A stretch of DNA of 64,000 nucleotides, from contig NZ_LGDE01000238.1 of assembly GCF_001279725.1 (NCBI RefSeq), forward strand, positions 1 to 64,000, in the 5' to 3' direction. A model generated the notes under the pieces. That model was not told the origin of the DNA. It ran no database searches and saw only the letters and a program-made list of their open reading frames with translations. Origin of the DNA: Streptomyces sp. WM4235 (GTDB taxonomy: Bacteria > Actinomycetota > Actinomycetes > Streptomycetales > Streptomycetaceae). The position numbers were made by a program, and so were the translations under genes. This document shows, piece after piece, positions 57,563 through 64,000 of the stretch. The number at the start of each line of letters is the position of its first letter. Position 1 is the stretch's first letter.

Positions 57563-58435
57563 TCAGAGCTCGGCGAGGTCCAGCCCGGCCTGCGCGGCGG
57601 CGGCCCGCACGGTCTGCTCCAGGAGCACGGCGATGGTCATCGGGCCGACACCGCCGGGGACCGGGGTGATCAGGGCGGCGCGGGCGGCGGCCGACTCGAA
57701 GTGGACGTCGCCGACGTTGCCCGCGTTGTAGCCGGCGTCCAGGACGACGGCGCCCGGCTTGATGTCCTCGCCCCGGATGAACTCGGCCTTGCCTACGGCG
57801 GCGACCAGCACGTCGGCCTGGCGCACGATCGAGGGCAGGTCCACGGTGCGGGAGTGACAGTAGGTGACGGTGGCGTTGCGCTCCAACAGCAGCATGCCGG
57901 CGGGCTTGCCCAGGATCGCGCTGCGGCCGACGACGACGGCGTGCTTGCCGGTCAGGTCCACGTCGTACGCCTCCAGGAGGCGCATGATGCCGCCGGGGGT
58001 GCAGGAGACGAAGCCGGGCAGGCCGAAGCCCATGGCGGCGAAGGAGTGCATCGTCACACCGTCGACGTCCTTGCCTGGGGCGATGGCCTCGAAGGCGGCC
58101 CGCTCGTCGATGTGGTGCGGCACGGGGTGCTGGAGGAGGATGCCGCTGATCTCCGGGTCCTCGGAGAGCGCGGTGAGGGCGGCGACCAGTTCCGCGGTGG
58201 TGGTCTCGGCGGGGAGCTCGACGTGGCGGGAGGTGATCCCGGCCTTGGCGCAACGGTTCTGCTTCATCCGTACGTAGGTCACGGACGCGGGGTCCTCGCC
58301 GACCAGCACGGTCGCCAGACAGGGGGCGGTGCCGGTGCGCTCGGTGATCTTCGCGGCGTGCGCGGCGGTCTGTTCCGAGATGCGGCGGGCGACGGCGGTG
58401 CCGTCCATGAGCCGGGCGGTCTGGGCAGTCGTCAT
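57563..58435 (-). CDS. folD: Bifunctional methylenetetrahydrofolate dehydrogenase/cyclohydrolase
   Basis: This 290-residue enzyme interconverts 5,10-methylene-, methenyl- and 10-formyl-tetrahydrofolate with NADP and feeds purine and formyl-Met synthesis. The active-site motif SVTYVRMKQNRCAKAGI carries the catalytic Lys. ILLQHPVPHHI, PGKDVDGVTMHS, VVVGRSAILGKPAG and TPVPGGVGPMT are conserved. The Lys in KDVDG is present. ATG has AGGAG 5 nt upstream. The 5' leader carries a ZTP-type riboswitch, so expression should rise when the folate-starvation alarmone ZTP/ZMP accumulates. Confidence 0.96.
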   Translation of the reverse strand: MTTAQTARLMDGTAVARRISEQTAAHAAKITERTGTAPCLATVLVGEDPASVTYVRMKQNRCAKAGITSRHVELPAETTTAELVAALTALSEDPEISGILLQHPVPHHIDERAAFEAIAPGKDVDGVTMHSFAAMGFGLPGFVSCTPGGIMRLLEAYDVDLTGKHAVVVGRSAILGKPAGMLLLERNATVTYCHSRTVDLPSIVRQADVLVAAVGKAEFIRGEDIKPGAVVLDAGYNAGNVGDVHFESAAARAALITPVPGGVGPMTIAVLLEQTVRAAAAQAGLDLAEL

Positions 58436-58440
58436 GGGAT

Positions 58441-58560
58441 CTCCTGGGCGTCGCTGCGGAATCGCGGTTCGCCCAGGCGCGCGGCAGTCGACGTACCCAC
58501 CGGTACGCCGGGCCGCTCCCCGGTGGTGATCCACCCGAACGCCAGTCACGGCCCGCCGCC
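58441..58560 (-). promoter_or_regulatory. ZTP (pfl-motif) riboswitch controlling folD
   Basis: Read on the minus strand, the leader shows the conserved blocks of the pfl RNA in order: GTGACTGGC (58541-58549), CACCGGGGAGC (58515-58525) and CGCCTGGGC (58471-58479). This motif is known upstream of folD in actinobacteria and binds ZMP/ZTP. The conserved 3' string CCTGGGCG (58470-58477) is perfectly complementary to CGCCCAGG (58443-58450), which overlaps the AGGAG ribosome binding site, giving a direct translational switch. Confidence 0.85.
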
Positions 58561-58634
58561 CACTGTAGTCGACGCCCGCGCGCGGGCGTCGATACCCGGT
58601 GGAGGACCGGCTTGCGGCCTGCGACGATCGGGGG

Positions 58635-59396
58635 ATGACGCGTACTTTCGACCATCTTGTCGCCGAGGCCGAGTCCGTTTCCGTGGACGGCTGGGACTTC
58701 TCCTGGCTCGACGGCCGCGCCACCGAACAGCGCCCCTCGTGGGGTTACCAGAAGCTCCTCGGCGAACGTCTGTCCCGGGTCTCCTCCGTCCTCGACGTCC
58801 AGACCGGTGGCGGCGAGGTGCTCGCCGGGGCAGGCGTCCTGCCGCCGCTGACGGTGGCGACCGAGTCCTGGCCGCCGAACGTCGCCAAGGCGACCCGGCT
58901 CCTGCACCCGCTGGGCGCGGTGGTGGTCGCCGACTCCGACGAGCCGCCGCTGCCCTTCGGGGACGAGGCCTTCGAGCTGGTCAGCAGCCGGCATCCGGTG
59001 ACCGTCTGGTGGGACGAGATCGCCCGCGTGCTGACACCGGGCGGCACGTACTTCTCGCAGCAGGTCGGTCCGGCCAGCGTCTTCGAGCTGGTGGAGTACT
59101 TCCTGGGCCCGCAGCCGGAGGAGGTCCGGCGCGGCCGGCACCCCGATGATGCCGTCGCCGACGCCCGGAAGGCGGGCCTGGAAATCGTCGATCTGCGCTC
59201 CGAACGACTGCGGACGGAGTTCAACGACATCGGAGCCGTGATCTACTTTCTACGGAAGGTGATCTGGATGGTGCCGGGCTTCACGGTCGGGCACTACCGG
59301 GACCGGTTGCGCGAGCTCCACGAACGGATCGAACGCGAAGGCCCGTTCGTCGCGCACACCGCCCGCTTCCTCGTCGAGGCCCGCAAAACGGGCTGA
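58635..59396 (+). CDS. Class I SAM-dependent methyltransferase
   Basis: This 253-residue protein has the SAM-binding strand VLDVQTGGGEVLAGAG, VTVWWDEIARVLTPGGTYFS for motif III, and a C-terminal region VIWMVPGFTVGHYRDRLREL. It resembles actinobacterial methyltransferases of unknown acceptor. I chose the ATG of MTRTFDHLV; a GTG 12 codons upstream is possible, and neither has an ordinary ribosome binding site. GACGAT ends 6 nt before the ATG and could be the -10 box of a leaderless transcript. It is divergent from folD. Confidence 0.85.
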   Translation: MTRTFDHLVAEAESVSVDGWDFSWLDGRATEQRPSWGYQKLLGERLSRVSSVLDVQTGGGEVLAGAGVLPPLTVATESWPPNVAKATRLLHPLGAVVVADSDEPPLPFGDEAFELVSSRHPVTVWWDEIARVLTPGGTYFSQQVGPASVFELVEYFLGPQPEEVRRGRHPDDAVADARKAGLEIVDLRSERLRTEFNDIGAVIYFLRKVIWMVPGFTVGHYRDRLRELHERIEREGPFVAHTARFLVEARKTG

Positions 59397-59534
59397 GCCG
59401 GGAGGGCGCGGGAGGGCGGACGGATCCACGTCGGATCGGTTGCGTCGCCACAGCGTGGCGCAGGTCACTCAATTCAGCGCGTAACGAATCGACTCGGGCA
59501 TGCGATGAACCGACAGGTGTCCTCGCGCGGCCCC

Positions 59535-59561
59535 GGAATACAGACCCCCCTCGGGTCTGTT
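59535..59561 (+). promoter_or_regulatory. SigR-type promoter candidate of hrdB
   Basis: GGAAT (59535-59539) and GTT (59559-59561) are separated by 19 nt, close to the oxidative-stress sigma-R consensus GGAAT-N18-GTT. In S. coelicolor hrdB is known to have a SigR-dependent promoter. The spacer holds an inverted repeat CAGACCC / GGGTCTG. The other 180 nt of this spacer contain a short dyad CGCCAC-AGC-GTGGCG (59446-59460) and no gene. Confidence 0.6.
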
Positions 59562-59622
59562 TCCCGAAGTCGCGCGATGATGTCCCGCTCACCCCTTATC
59601 TGTTCGCAACGAGAGGCTCCTT

Positions 59623-61197
59623 GTGTCGCTCAGCCCGTCCCGTACGTTCCCTCCGGAGATCGCCGAATCGGAGGCCCTCGTCGCGCTCGTCGAGCGCGGC
59701 CGCGAGCAGGGTCACATCAACGGTGATGACGTGCGCCAGGCCTTCGAGGCCGGCCGCATCCCGGTGGACCAGTGGAAGCGGGTCCTGCGCAGCCTGAACC
59801 AGGTCCTGGACGAGGAGGGTGTCGCCCTCCACGTCAGCGCCGCCCCCGCCACCAAGGCCGCTGCGAAGAAGCCGCGCAAGGCTGCCGCCCCGGCCCGCAC
59901 CGTGACCAAGAAGGCCGCCGCCGCGCCGCGCCCCATCGGCGCGCGCAAGACGGCGGTCCCCGCCACCGCCGCGGCGATATCCGCACCGTCGGCCTCCGGG
60001 ACCGAGGAGGAGGTGGCGGCCGAGGCCGCCGCCGAGCCGAAGAAGCGGACGGTCAAGAAGACCGCCGCGAAGAAGGCGACGGCCACGAAGAAGACCGCCG
60101 CCACGAAGAAGGGCGCCAAGGACGGCGACGAGGGCGAGACCCCCGCTGCCGGGGGCGAGGACTGGGCGGCCGAGGACCTGGCCGACGAGGCCGAGGAGGA
60201 GACTCCGAAGGTCGGCGGGACCCAGGGCTTCGTGCTGTCCGACGACGACGAGGACGACGCCCCGGCGCAGACCGTCATGGTCGCCGGTGCCACCGCGGAC
60301 CCCGTCAAGGACTACCTCAAGCTGATCGGCAAGGTGCCGCTGCTCAACGCCGAGCAGGAGGTCGAGCTCGCCAAGCGCATCGAGGCGGGTCTCTTCTCCG
60401 AGTACAAGCTCGAAGAGGAGGAGGACCACAAGGCCACGTTCAAGCGTGAGCTGGAGATCCTCGTCGAGGACGGTCGCCGGGCCAAGAACCACCTGCTGGA
60501 GGCCAACCTCCGTCTCGTGGTCTCCCTCGCCAAGCGCTACACGGGCCGCGGCATGCTCTTCCTGGACCTGATCCAGGAGGGCAACGTCGGTCTGATCCGC
60601 GCGGTGGAGAAGTTCGACTACACCAAGGGCTTCAAGTTCTCCACGTACGCGACCTGGTGGATCCGGCAGGCGATCACGCGTGCCATGGCCGACCAGTCGC
60701 GCACGATCCGCATCCCCGTCCACATGGTCGAGATCATCAACAAGCTGGCCCGTGTCCAGCGGCAGATGCTCCAGGACCTCGGCCGGGAGCCCACTCCGGA
60801 GGAGCTGGGCAAGGAACTCGACATGACCCCCGAGAAGGTCATCGAGGTCCAGAAGTACGGCCGCGAGCCGATCTCCCTGCACACCCCCCTGGGTGAGGAG
60901 GGCGACAGCGAGTTCGGTGACCTCATCGAGGACTCCGAGGCGGTCGTGCCGGCGGACGCGGTGTCCTTCACCTTCCTCCAGGAGCAGCTGCAGTCGATCC
61001 TGGGGACGCTCTCCGAGCGCGAGGCGGGCGTGGTCTCCATGCGGTACGGCCTCAACGACGGCCAGCCGAAGACCCTGGACGAGATCGGCCGCGTGTACGG
61101 GGTCACCCGTGAGCGCATCCGTCAGATCGAGTCGAAGACCATGTCGAAGCTGCGTCACCCGTCGCGTTCGCAGGTGCTGCGCGACTACCTCGACTAG
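59623..61197 (+). CDS. hrdB: Principal RNA polymerase sigma factor HrdB
   Basis: This 524-residue protein is the vegetative sigma-70 of streptomycetes. A family-specific N-terminus ([20 protein letters not shown]) is followed by a long Lys/Ala- and Asp/Glu-rich stretch (residues about 70-220). Then come region 1.2 ([20 protein letters not shown]), region 2 ([33 protein letters not shown]), region 3 and region 4 ([20 protein letters not shown]). It recognises TTGACA/TAnnnT promoters such as those predicted here. GTG is the start, with GAGAGG upstream. A strong terminator follows. Confidence 0.96.
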   Translation: MSLSPSRTFPPEIAESEALVALVERGREQGHINGDDVRQAFEAGRIPVDQWKRVLRSLNQVLDEEGVALHVSAAPATKAAAKKPRKAAAPARTVTKKAAAAPRPIGARKTAVPATAAAISAPSASGTEEEVAAEAAAEPKKRTVKKTAAKKATATKKTAATKKGAKDGDEGETPAAGGEDWAAEDLADEAEEETPKVGGTQGFVLSDDDEDDAPAQTVMVAGATADPVKDYLKLIGKVPLLNAEQEVELAKRIEAGLFSEYKLEEEEDHKATFKRELEILVEDGRRAKNHLLEANLRLVVSLAKRYTGRGMLFLDLIQEGNVGLIRAVEKFDYTKGFKFSTYATWWIRQAITRAMADQSRTIRIPVHMVEIINKLARVQRQMLQDLGREPTPEELGKELDMTPEKVIEVQKYGREPISLHTPLGEEGDSEFGDLIEDSEAVVPADAVSFTFLQEQLQSILGTLSEREAGVVSMRYGLNDGQPKTLDEIGRVYGVTRERIRQIESKTMSKLRHPSRSQVLRDYLD

Positions 61198-61204
61198 AAG
61201 CGGG

Positions 61205-61248
61205 CACGGGGGCCCGGGGCGGTCGGCAGAACGCCCCGGGCCCCCGTG
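61205..61248 (+). terminator. hrdB terminator
   Basis: A perfect 17-bp stem CACGGGGGCCCGGGGCG / CGCCCCGGGCCCCCGTG with a 10-nt loop starts 8 nt after the hrdB stop codon. It lies between convergent genes and lacks a U tract. Confidence 0.8.
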
Positions 61249-61294
61249 GCGTGTACGGCTGGGGCTTGGGCGGTCCGTACGGGCCGCCCGCCGG

Positions 61295-62674
61295 TCAGGC
61301 GGCCGTGGCGCGCTGCCTGCGGGCGGACATCACGGCGTGGACGACCACGCCCACGAAGAGGAACAGCACGCCCTGGTACACGGCCGCGTACCCGGAGCCG
61401 GCCACGAGCCACATCGAGAAGGCGAAGGCCGCGCAGGCCAGGACGGTGTCACGGACCAGCCGGCCGCGGTGGACGCGTGCGGACTGCCCCGAGACCAGGA
61501 AGTAGATCTGGGCGGCGCTGGAGAGCAGGTACGGGACGGTCGCCGTGAAGGTGGTGACCAGCACCAGGATCTCGAAGACCCCCTCGGTGCCCGCGGTGTA
61601 GTTGTAGACGGTCAGGGCCGAGTCCAGGACGACGGTGACGAGGACCCCGACGATCGGGACCCCGCGCCTCTTGGTCTCGAAGACCTTCGGGAAGAGCCCG
61701 TCCTTGGCCGCGGCGTACGGGGTCTGCGCGCTGAGCAGGGTCCAGCCGTTGAGGGCGCCGACCATCGAGATCACCGCGGCGCAGGCGACGAGGGTGCCGC
61801 CCCATGTTCCGCCGAACATGGCGTCGACGGCGTCGCTGAAGGGGGCCTCGGAGGTGACGAGCGTGGCGTGCGCGACCAGGCCGAAGACGGACAGGGTGCC
61901 GAGCAGGTAGACGGTGGCGGCGCCGGTGGTGCCCAGGATGGTGGCGCGGCCGACGTTGCGGGCCGGGTCGCGGACCTCGCCGGCGCTGACGGCGGCGGAC
62001 TCGACCCCGAGGTAGCTGAAGAGCAGGATCGCGGCGGCGGCGGAGATCGCGCCGACGGCGCTCTGGTCGGTGGCCTGGAAGGGACCGAGGTTGGCCGGGT
62101 CGAAGAAGAACAGCCCGCCGACGGCCACCAGCAGCAGTGGGGCGAACTTCAGTACGGTGGAGACCAGTTGGACGGCTCCCACGTAGCGGGTGCCCGCGAG
62201 GTTGGCGAGCGCGGGCAGCCACTGGACGGCGAGTGCGCCCAGGCACATGGACCACTTGTGCTCGCCCATGGCGGGGAAGAGCACCGTGAGGTAGCCGACG
62301 GCGGCGACCGCGAGGGCGGCGTTGGAGACCCAGGTGGTGATCCAGTAGCTCCAGGCCGCGAGGAAGCCGGCGAAGTCCCCGAAGGCCGCGCGGGCGTAGA
62401 CGTACGGGCCACCGGTCTGCGGGTTGCGTTCGGCGAGCCGGCCGAAGACGAGCGCGAGGGCGATGGCGCCGACGGTGAGCACGGCGAAGGCGACGAGGCT
62501 GATCGTGCCGAAGGGGGCCACCGCGGCGGGGAGGAGGAAGATCCCGCCTCCGATGATGTTGCCCATGACCAGGCAGGTCGCGATCGGCAGGCCGAAGCGG
62601 CGGGCGTGCGGGCTCGCCTGTTCGTCGGTGGGGACGGGGGCGGGGAAGGGGGTGGTGCTCACGGTGGTGCTCAC
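61295..62674 (-). CDS. APC-family amino acid permease
   Basis: This 459-residue protein has about twelve membrane helices. The first, FGLPIATCLVMGNIIGGGIF, carries the APC glycine-rich unwound segment, and NPQTGGPYVYARAAFGDFAG is the conserved loop. It resembles basic amino-acid/polyamine antiporters of the APA group. GTG at 62674 has AGAGG 6 nt upstream; the same 12 nt (GTGAGCACCACC/G) is duplicated, so a second GTG 4 codons later is also possible. It transports into or exchanges across the cytoplasmic membrane; the substrate is not determined. Confidence 0.9.
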   Translation of the reverse strand: MSTTVSTTPFPAPVPTDEQASPHARRFGLPIATCLVMGNIIGGGIFLLPAAVAPFGTISLVAFAVLTVGAIALALVFGRLAERNPQTGGPYVYARAAFGDFAGFLAAWSYWITTWVSNAALAVAAVGYLTVLFPAMGEHKWSMCLGALAVQWLPALANLAGTRYVGAVQLVSTVLKFAPLLLVAVGGLFFFDPANLGPFQATDQSAVGAISAAAAILLFSYLGVESAAVSAGEVRDPARNVGRATILGTTGAATVYLLGTLSVFGLVAHATLVTSEAPFSDAVDAMFGGTWGGTLVACAAVISMVGALNGWTLLSAQTPYAAAKDGLFPKVFETKRRGVPIVGVLVTVVLDSALTVYNYTAGTEGVFEILVLVTTFTATVPYLLSSAAQIYFLVSGQSARVHRGRLVRDTVLACAAFAFSMWLVAGSGYAAVYQGVLFLFVGVVVHAVMSARRQRATAA

Positions 62675-62747
62675 GGTGGTGCGCCTCTGGTGTTTCACAT
62701 GCTGGACAGGTCGACACATCGTCGGGCACCGTCAAGGCCGCACCAAA

Positions 62748-64000
62748 TCAGCGGGTTTCGTCCTGTACGGACAGCTCTACGGAAGGAAGGATTCCGCTCA
62801 CGTCGGGCTTCGGCGGGTGATCCTGCGGTACCGCGGCCGTGGACGGGGCGGCCAACGGGACCTGCGGGCCGTCCGCCTCGCGGAGCCACCGACGCAACAC
62901 CTCGTGCACCGCTTCGGCGCCGACCAGCCCGGTCCCCGGGTCCGACAGTTCGGTGGGCCACATCAGGAACGGGTGCCCCTGCTCACCGCCCAGGCCGCCG
63001 TGCGAGCCGATCTGCTCCTCGAAGGCGTGCACGGTCCCGTCGGCCGGGTCGAACGCCGAATTGACCATGACGTCCGCCACGTGCGGGAAGGAGTCGGTCC
63101 GCCGGACGGCGTCGGCCGCGCCCGGCCCGAAGTCCGCCAGCAGCCGCTCCGCCGCTCCCGGCTCGTCCAGCCGGGCCACCGCGCCGCCGGGGCCCAGCAC
63201 CTCGCCGTCGACCAGCAGGAACCCGACCCCCGGATGGTTGGCCAGCGTGGCCAGCAGCGCCGGGTGGGTCCGCTCGATCCACGCCCGATCGGCCCGCCCG
63301 GGCAGGTCCGGGAAGGAGATCAGCCCGAGGTTCCCCGACGCCAGGACCACCGGGTCGGAGCCACCCCTCGGGTCGGCCTCCTCGCCCTCTTCCACCGGCC
63401 TGTTCAGGGCCGCGCGGACCGCCGCGCGCGCCTCGGCGCCGCTGCGGGTGCCGCCGGCCCGGCGCGAGACCGGGAGCCCGCATCCCGCCCGGACGAGGTC
63501 CTTGAGGGTGAGGCCGTACCGGCCCAGGAAGGTCTCCCCCGGGCTCTGGCCGTGGTCCGAGAGCAGCACGATCCGGTAGGCGCGGGGCGCGTGCTCGGCG
63601 ACCCGGGCGATCAGCGCGAGGCTCCGGTCGAGGCGGGAGAGCACCCGGTCGGTGTCCCGGCCGTGCGGGCCGGAGTGGTGCGCGACCTCGTCGTAGGCCA
63701 CGAGGTCCGCGTAGACGCAGGCGCGGCCGGCGAGCATGTCCCCGATCACCGCCGCGACGACCACGTCCCGCTCGACGACGGTGGCGAAGGCCCGGATCAT
63801 CGGGTAGAGCCCGCCGCGGCCCACGCGCGGCACCTCGTGCCGGATCCGGGCGCGGATCGACTGGCCGATCTCGCGGCCCACCTCGGCGACGAAGGAGAGG
63901 GCGGTGCGGACGGCGTTGGCCGGGTCCGAGAAGTACGCGAAGTAGCCCGCCCGGGAGCGGTTGGCCCGGCCGCGCCGCGCGGACACCGACAGCACCAGGG
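62748..64000 (-). CDS. Alkaline-phosphatase-superfamily phosphodiesterase (partial, N-terminus beyond window)
   Basis: The frame is open to the window edge, so only the C-terminal 416 residues are visible. It has YADLVAYDEVAHHSGPHGRD, with metal-binding Asp and His, and IVLLSDHGQSPGETFLGRYG, the DHG motif of type I phosphodiesterase/nucleotide pyrophosphatases. VGFLLVDGEVLGPGGAV and HAFEEQIGSHGGLGGEQGHP contain the last ligand His residues. In Streptomyces related proteins have several N-terminal membrane helices and act at the cell surface; those would lie outside this window. Confidence 0.85.
   Translation of the reverse strand, partial: LVLSVSARRGRANRSRAGYFAYFSDPANAVRTALSFVAEVGREIGQSIRARIRHEVPRVGRGGLYPMIRAFATVVERDVVVAAVIGDMLAGRACVYADLVAYDEVAHHSGPHGRDTDRVLSRLDRSLALIARVAEHAPRAYRIVLLSDHGQSPGETFLGRYGLTLKDLVRAGCGLPVSRRAGGTRSGAEARAAVRAALNRPVEEGEEADPRGGSDPVVLASGNLGLISFPDLPGRADRAWIERTHPALLATLANHPGVGFLLVDGEVLGPGGAVARLDEPGAAERLLADFGPGAADAVRRTDSFPHVADVMVNSAFDPADGTVHAFEEQIGSHGGLGGEQGHPFLMWPTELSDPGTGLVGAEAVHEVLRRWLREADGPQVPLAAPSTAAVPQDHPPKPDVSGILPSVELSVQDETR

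Overview
The sequence is typical of Streptomyces: very high GC, GTG and TTG starts, short operons with ATGA/GTGA start-stop overlaps, an SsgA-like sporulation protein, a WhiB-like protein, an HrdB-type principal sigma factor with a Lys/Ala/acid-rich N-terminus, and one rare TTA leucine codon. It looks like chromosomal core or near-core DNA. I see no insertion sequence, prophage, plasmid origin, integrase or CRISPR array. The only RNA gene found is a tRNA-Leu(GAG); a ZTP-type riboswitch precedes folD.

Left part (1-28.5 kb). Housekeeping and accessory genes alternate: endonuclease V, YciI-like protein, O-methyltransferase, a secreted YCF48/BNR-repeat protein carrying the TTA codon, an SsgA-family protein, an ABC-F ATPase with a long leader, and an acyl-ACP desaturase under a palindromic operator. 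A four-gene operon (8.0-10.7 kb) encodes WXG/ESX-like proteins. WhiB-like, HAD, LigD-polymerase and ATP-dependent DNA ligase genes follow; no Ku gene is seen. Then come two flavoproteins, a Nudix hydrolase, a DHA2 exporter and a GH4 glycosidase. A divergent regulatory locus (21.1-24.8 kb) joins an XRE/MmyB-like regulator to an operon of HTH protein, ImmA/IrrE-like metallopeptidase and multi-pass membrane protein. A DUF4239-like protein, a proline-rich protein and a two-component system follow.

Middle part (28.5-45.3 kb). A GT87-like glycosyltransferase and metG lead into a signalling cluster: a degenerate sigma-like protein fused to a membrane anchor and exported domain, a sigma-70-like protein, a 609-residue regulator with an IclR-like C-terminal half, and a membrane Ser/Thr kinase. 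Next are tRNA-Leu, a FabH-type ketosynthase, fdhD, a 2Fe-2S protein, a bile-acid-symporter-family transporter divergent from a LysR regulator, and a FadD-type acyl-CoA ligase.

Right part (45.4-64 kb). A branched-chain-amino-acid-type ABC transporter has LivH, LivM and LivF joined in one 955-residue polypeptide, preceded by two TGACG-N3-CGTCA palindromes. Then come aldo/keto reductase, a ricin-type lectin, a methyltransferase with a pterin dehydratase, an XRE regulator, a protein that is a tandem duplication of the HTH protein at 22.3 kb, an FAD monooxygenase, folD with its riboswitch, a methyltransferase, hrdB with a SigR-type promoter candidate, an amino-acid permease, and a phosphodiesterase cut by the window edge.

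All assignments come from reading the sequence and from knowledge of the families; no database search was run.
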